NCBI GenBank assembly: GCA_021521415.1
Contig: JAIQDT010014640.1
Location: 62,001-126,000, forward strand
Length of the DNA: 64,000 nt
Reading direction: 5' to 3'
From: Bidens hawaiensis
Taxonomy: Eukaryota; Streptophyta; Magnoliopsida; Asterales; Asteraceae
Made by a program: the position numbers and the translations under genes. Under the pieces are notes generated by a model that saw only the letters and a list, made by a program, of their open reading frames with translations, ran no database searches and had not been told where the DNA came from. Below are positions 61,185 to 64,000 of the stretch, piece after piece; position 1 is the first letter of the stretch, and each line of letters starts with the position of its first letter.

Positions 61185-61480
61185 AACCGGTTATAGAACC
61201 GGTTTGGTCGGTTTAACCAAAAACCGGTTAATAGAAAAACCGGTTATTAAAAAACCGGTTAGACCGGTTATTGAACCGCCGGTTAGTACTTCGGTTACTC
61301 ATTCGTGGACAAAAACCGGTTATTGAACCGGTTAGTAAAAAAACCGGTTAAATTTAAAAACCGGTTATTAAAAAAACCGGTTAACCTAAAAACCGGTTAA
61401 CCGGTTAACGGTCAAAAACCGGTTAACCTAAAAACCGGTTAACCGGTTTTTAGGTTAACCGGTTTTTGACCGTTATAAAA
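61185..61480. repeat. AACCGGTT subterminal repeats with a perfect 68-bp palindrome
   Basis: Some twenty or more copies of AAACCGGTT or its complement occur in 300 bp. Within them, 61407-61440 and 61441-61474 are perfect reverse complements of each other with no spacer. hAT transposases bind short subterminal repeats, so these are likely binding sites. Confidence 0.93.
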
Positions 61481-61566
61481 CGGCCATATGACCGTTTGGG
61501 TCCTTTTTTGCCCGTTTTTTCTTGATTTCTAGCCCTTTTTTTTAACATTTTACCCCCACAAACAAC

Positions 61567-61575
61567 TATATATAG
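61567..61575 (+). promoter_or_regulatory. TATA box of the hAT transposase gene
   Basis: TATATATAG about 195 bp upstream of the ATG at 61768, just inside the subterminal repeat zone. The leader after it repeats TTTATTTCATACTCG-type motifs. Confidence 0.5.
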
Positions 61576-61767
61576 TTTAGGTTGGGTAGGTTAGCTCACA
61601 CTCGATTATACAACTCTACTAGCTCTAAACGTTTATTTCATACGCGATTATTTTGTTATCTCACACTAAATTATACCACATTACCACTCCATACGCTCTT
61701 ATTTCGTAGTCGTTTATTTCATACTCGTACTAGTTTATTTCATACTCGATTATACGCTCTTATTATC

Positions 61768-63869
61768 ATGGCCTCCCAAAGTGCTGCTTCATCCGTCAAC
61801 ATGGGTGCCTCGAACACAGACATAACGGTCGTTCGGATCATCCCCACGAAACGAAACCAAGATGTGTGTGGCAATATTTCGACCTATGCGAACTGTCTAA
61901 CGGTCACCAAAAAGCTCGATGCAAGCACTGTTTGAAGTTCTATGCCAAATATGCAAACTCCACTTTAAAAGCGCATATACAACAGCGCTTTTGCAAGGCC
62001 TTGAAGGACGAAGCGGGAAGTAGTTCGCAGCCGGAGATGACGAATCAAGGAGGGGTGTTTACGTACGACGTTGAAGCGGTACGTCAACAGTTTTCAAACT
62101 TTGTGATTCAACAAACACTTCCTTTCAACCACTTCGACAACCCTCAATTCACGGAGATGATGCAAAACTATGTTCAACCACGCTACCAACACGTAAGTCG
62201 TTCGACCCCTAGAAGAGATTGTCTTAAAGCATGGAAAAACGCTAAATCCGAACTAATTTCATACTTTTCAAACTTACAAACTGGTGTAAACTTAACAACG
62301 GATGTTTGGTCGGTACCTCATGGTTCGCCCGACTCATACATTTGTGTGACGGCTCATTGGGTTGACCCCGAGTCGTGGCAAATGATGAAACGAACCGTTG
62401 CGTTTCAATTGTTTGATTACCCGCACACGGGTAGAAATATTTTTCAAATCTTGGATAAAGTCATTCGACAATACAAAATTGAAGATAAAATCTTTTCAAT
62501 TTCGTTTGATAACGCGTCCAACAATACGGCCGCGGTTGGCCATTTAAAATTAAAGTATAAACCTATTTGTGATGGAGCGTTTTTTCATAGCCGATGCATT
62601 GCACATATTATCAACTTGGCCGTGCAAGATGGGTTAAACGTGATCGAAACGCAAAGAAACAGTTTTAAAAGAATGTTACGAGATGTTTTTAGCAACAATA
62701 AAACATTTTCAAGATACAAAAAATTTTGTGTATAAGCTAATTGTCAATGGTTGGGGCCAAATTGGGATTGTCCAACAAGATGGAACTCGACTTGTAATAT
62801 GTTTGAGAAAGCCATCCAACAAAAAGAATCATTAATTGCGTTTCATCAAATTTTGTCAAGTAGGGGTAAATGTGCACCATATGATCCTAGAAACTTGTTA
62901 TTGATTGAGATCGTTACGGAGGTCCTTCAAATTTTTAAATCTTGCACAACTAGTTTATCCGGGGTTTACTATCCAACAAGCCCCATTGCTTTACCAAAAA
63001 TTGCTGTCATGTGCACAAAGTTGAGTGAACTTGATTGTAGGGGTGCACCTTATTTTGATATGGGTGTAAAAATGAAAGAAAAATTTAGAAAATATTTTCA
63101 ACAACTACCCGCTGTTTAGACATGTGCTGCTGCGTTAAACCCTTGCATCAATGTTGGTGGTGTTGAAGCTTTAATAGAAAAAATTTGTGATGAGCTTGGG
63201 TTAAACGACGATCAAAACCCCTATTATAGCCAAACTTTAAAGAATGCTTTCAACACCACCTTGTCAAACATGTATGATGTCTACCTTACAAAATACGGGT
63301 CGTCTTCCCAAATTCATGACTCGTTAAGAGCTGTTGCCCAATCCCAATCCCAAACCGACCTTGAAATGGGGATGTACTACATGATTTGGGAAGACGCCGG
63401 TAAACGTCAAAGGGTAAACACCCCAAGCAGTGAACTTGGAAGGTATGGTGGTACCAACTTTGTGAAACACATGACTCCGGATGAATTTAGAAGTCTTGAT
63501 TTGCTGGCTTGGTGGAGAGGTAAGGAGGATGAGTTTCCGATCCTCGCCGCCATGGCCAAAGATTTACTAACGGTCCAAGCTTCCACGGTAGCTTCGGAGT
63601 CTGCTTTTTCTGTTTCTGGCAGGGTTATATCGATTAGGAGGACTCGACTCACTGCACCAGCTATAGAGATGTCGATTTGCTACAAGGATTACTTGGACTC
63701 TTTAGATAGGGCACAACATCAACGCTCACTCGAGGGGGAAATGGAGTATGAAGCGGGCTTGTATGAAGACGAGGTCAATGAAGGACACACTCAACCAATG
63801 ACCGATGAAGAAGCCGCGTACGACGATTACCTAAGAAATAGCTCGGGATCGGGTAGCGAAGAAAATTAG
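61768..63869 (+). pseudogene. hAT transposase (BED finger and hAT dimerisation domain), broken
   Basis: The frame starts MASQSAASSVNMGAS. A two-base gain in a GT run near 61862-61868 shifts the frame before the BED-type zinc finger (WQYFDLCELSNGHQKARCKH, then C..., AHIQQ). The catalytic domain of RNase H fold continues with LTTDVWSVPHGSPDSYICVT, FSISFDNASNNTAAV and CIAHIINLAVQDG. A TAA at 62733-62735 and a TAG at 63117-63119 interrupt it. The C-terminal hAT dimerisation region is intact: DLLAWWRGKEDEFPILAAMA, ASTVASESAFSVSGRVI and LTAPAIEMSICYKDYL. An acidic tail ends GSGSEEN at 63869. The protein would cut and join the element's ends. With three lesions it is inactive. Confidence 0.9.
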
Positions 63870-64000
63870 TTAAAGAAACAGCAAACATGGAGGCAAATCA
63901 TGAGTAAGAAACAGCAAGTTTTTCATGTAATCGTGTCTAAGCATTCTTTTTCCTAATATGTGCTCTTATTTACTTGTTGATTTGGATTTTTCTAATTTAG
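63870..64000. other. 3' flank of the hAT transposase gene
   Basis: AT-rich, non-coding, presumably the 3' untranslated region inside the hAT element. No terminal repeat is reached. Confidence 0.5.

Larger units (their letters stand above)
61170..64000 (+). mobile_element. hAT transposon, right end beyond the window
   Basis: The left end TAGAGGTGTTCAAAAAACCG is a typical plant hAT terminus. It is followed by about 300 bp of AACCGGTT subterminal repeats, a TATA box (61567-61575) and an hAT transposase gene reading rightward. The right terminal repeat was not found before 64000, so the element continues outside. The transposase has a frameshift and two stops, so this copy is not autonomous. Confidence 0.8.

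Overview
This is nuclear DNA from a flowering plant, almost certainly a core eudicot. The evidence is two intron-bearing or plant-specific host genes, a plastid-derived fragment, and plant-type Ty3/gypsy (Tat, Athila), Ty1/copia, Mutator and hAT elements. Asteraceae is plausible but not demonstrated. Host genes fill only about 41.6-50 kb; nearly everything else is transposon or AT-rich spacer.

Layout. 1-6.8 kb: AT-rich spacer with two foldback elements (2366-2505; about 2690-3990). 6832-11863: a complete Mutator-like element (MULE) with about 280-bp terminal inverted repeats (TIRs) and an exact 9-bp target duplication. It holds a broken minus-strand transposase and an intact plus-strand GRF zinc-finger gene; the two converge as mudrA and mudrB do in maize MuDR. 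13104-34144: a Tat-type gypsy element (A) on the minus strand, with 659-bp LTRs and 5-bp target duplication CACAC. Between pol and its 3' LTR it carries an extra gene on the opposite strand. An Athila-type element (B, 17002-26632) has split that gene. 34216-35312: a non-autonomous hAT-like element. 35355-40265: a young Tork/Tnt1-like copia element (434-bp LTRs, target duplication GCATA).

Host island. 41.08-41.47 kb is a decayed nuclear copy of plastid ccsA. 41641-43608 is an intact single-exon PLS-class PPR gene. Convergent to it, on the minus strand, is a complete CTP synthase gene (44708-49627 from the conserved start; 20 coding exons plus a leader exon) whose inferred splicing keeps a 1809-nt reading frame.

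52424-60772 is a second Tat-type element (C), related to A. It has lost protease, reverse transcriptase, RNase H and the integrase core but keeps an uninterrupted gag and a complete five-exon, 925-codon antisense gene with its own TATA box. Its right LTR is cut to 12 bp and is followed by a 91-bp copy of the left flank. 61170 to the window end is an hAT element with AACCGGTT repeats, a perfect 68-bp palindrome and a broken transposase gene.

Most interesting: (1) a GRF zinc-finger/coiled-coil/membrane protein as second gene of a MULE; (2) the antisense gene of the Tat elements, intact in a copy that has lost pol; (3) an intron of CTP synthase built from tandem copies of its own 3' splice site and the following exon. 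Minus-strand genes are given by low-high coordinates. Exon boundaries were derived by eye from splice consensus, reading frame and family conservation.
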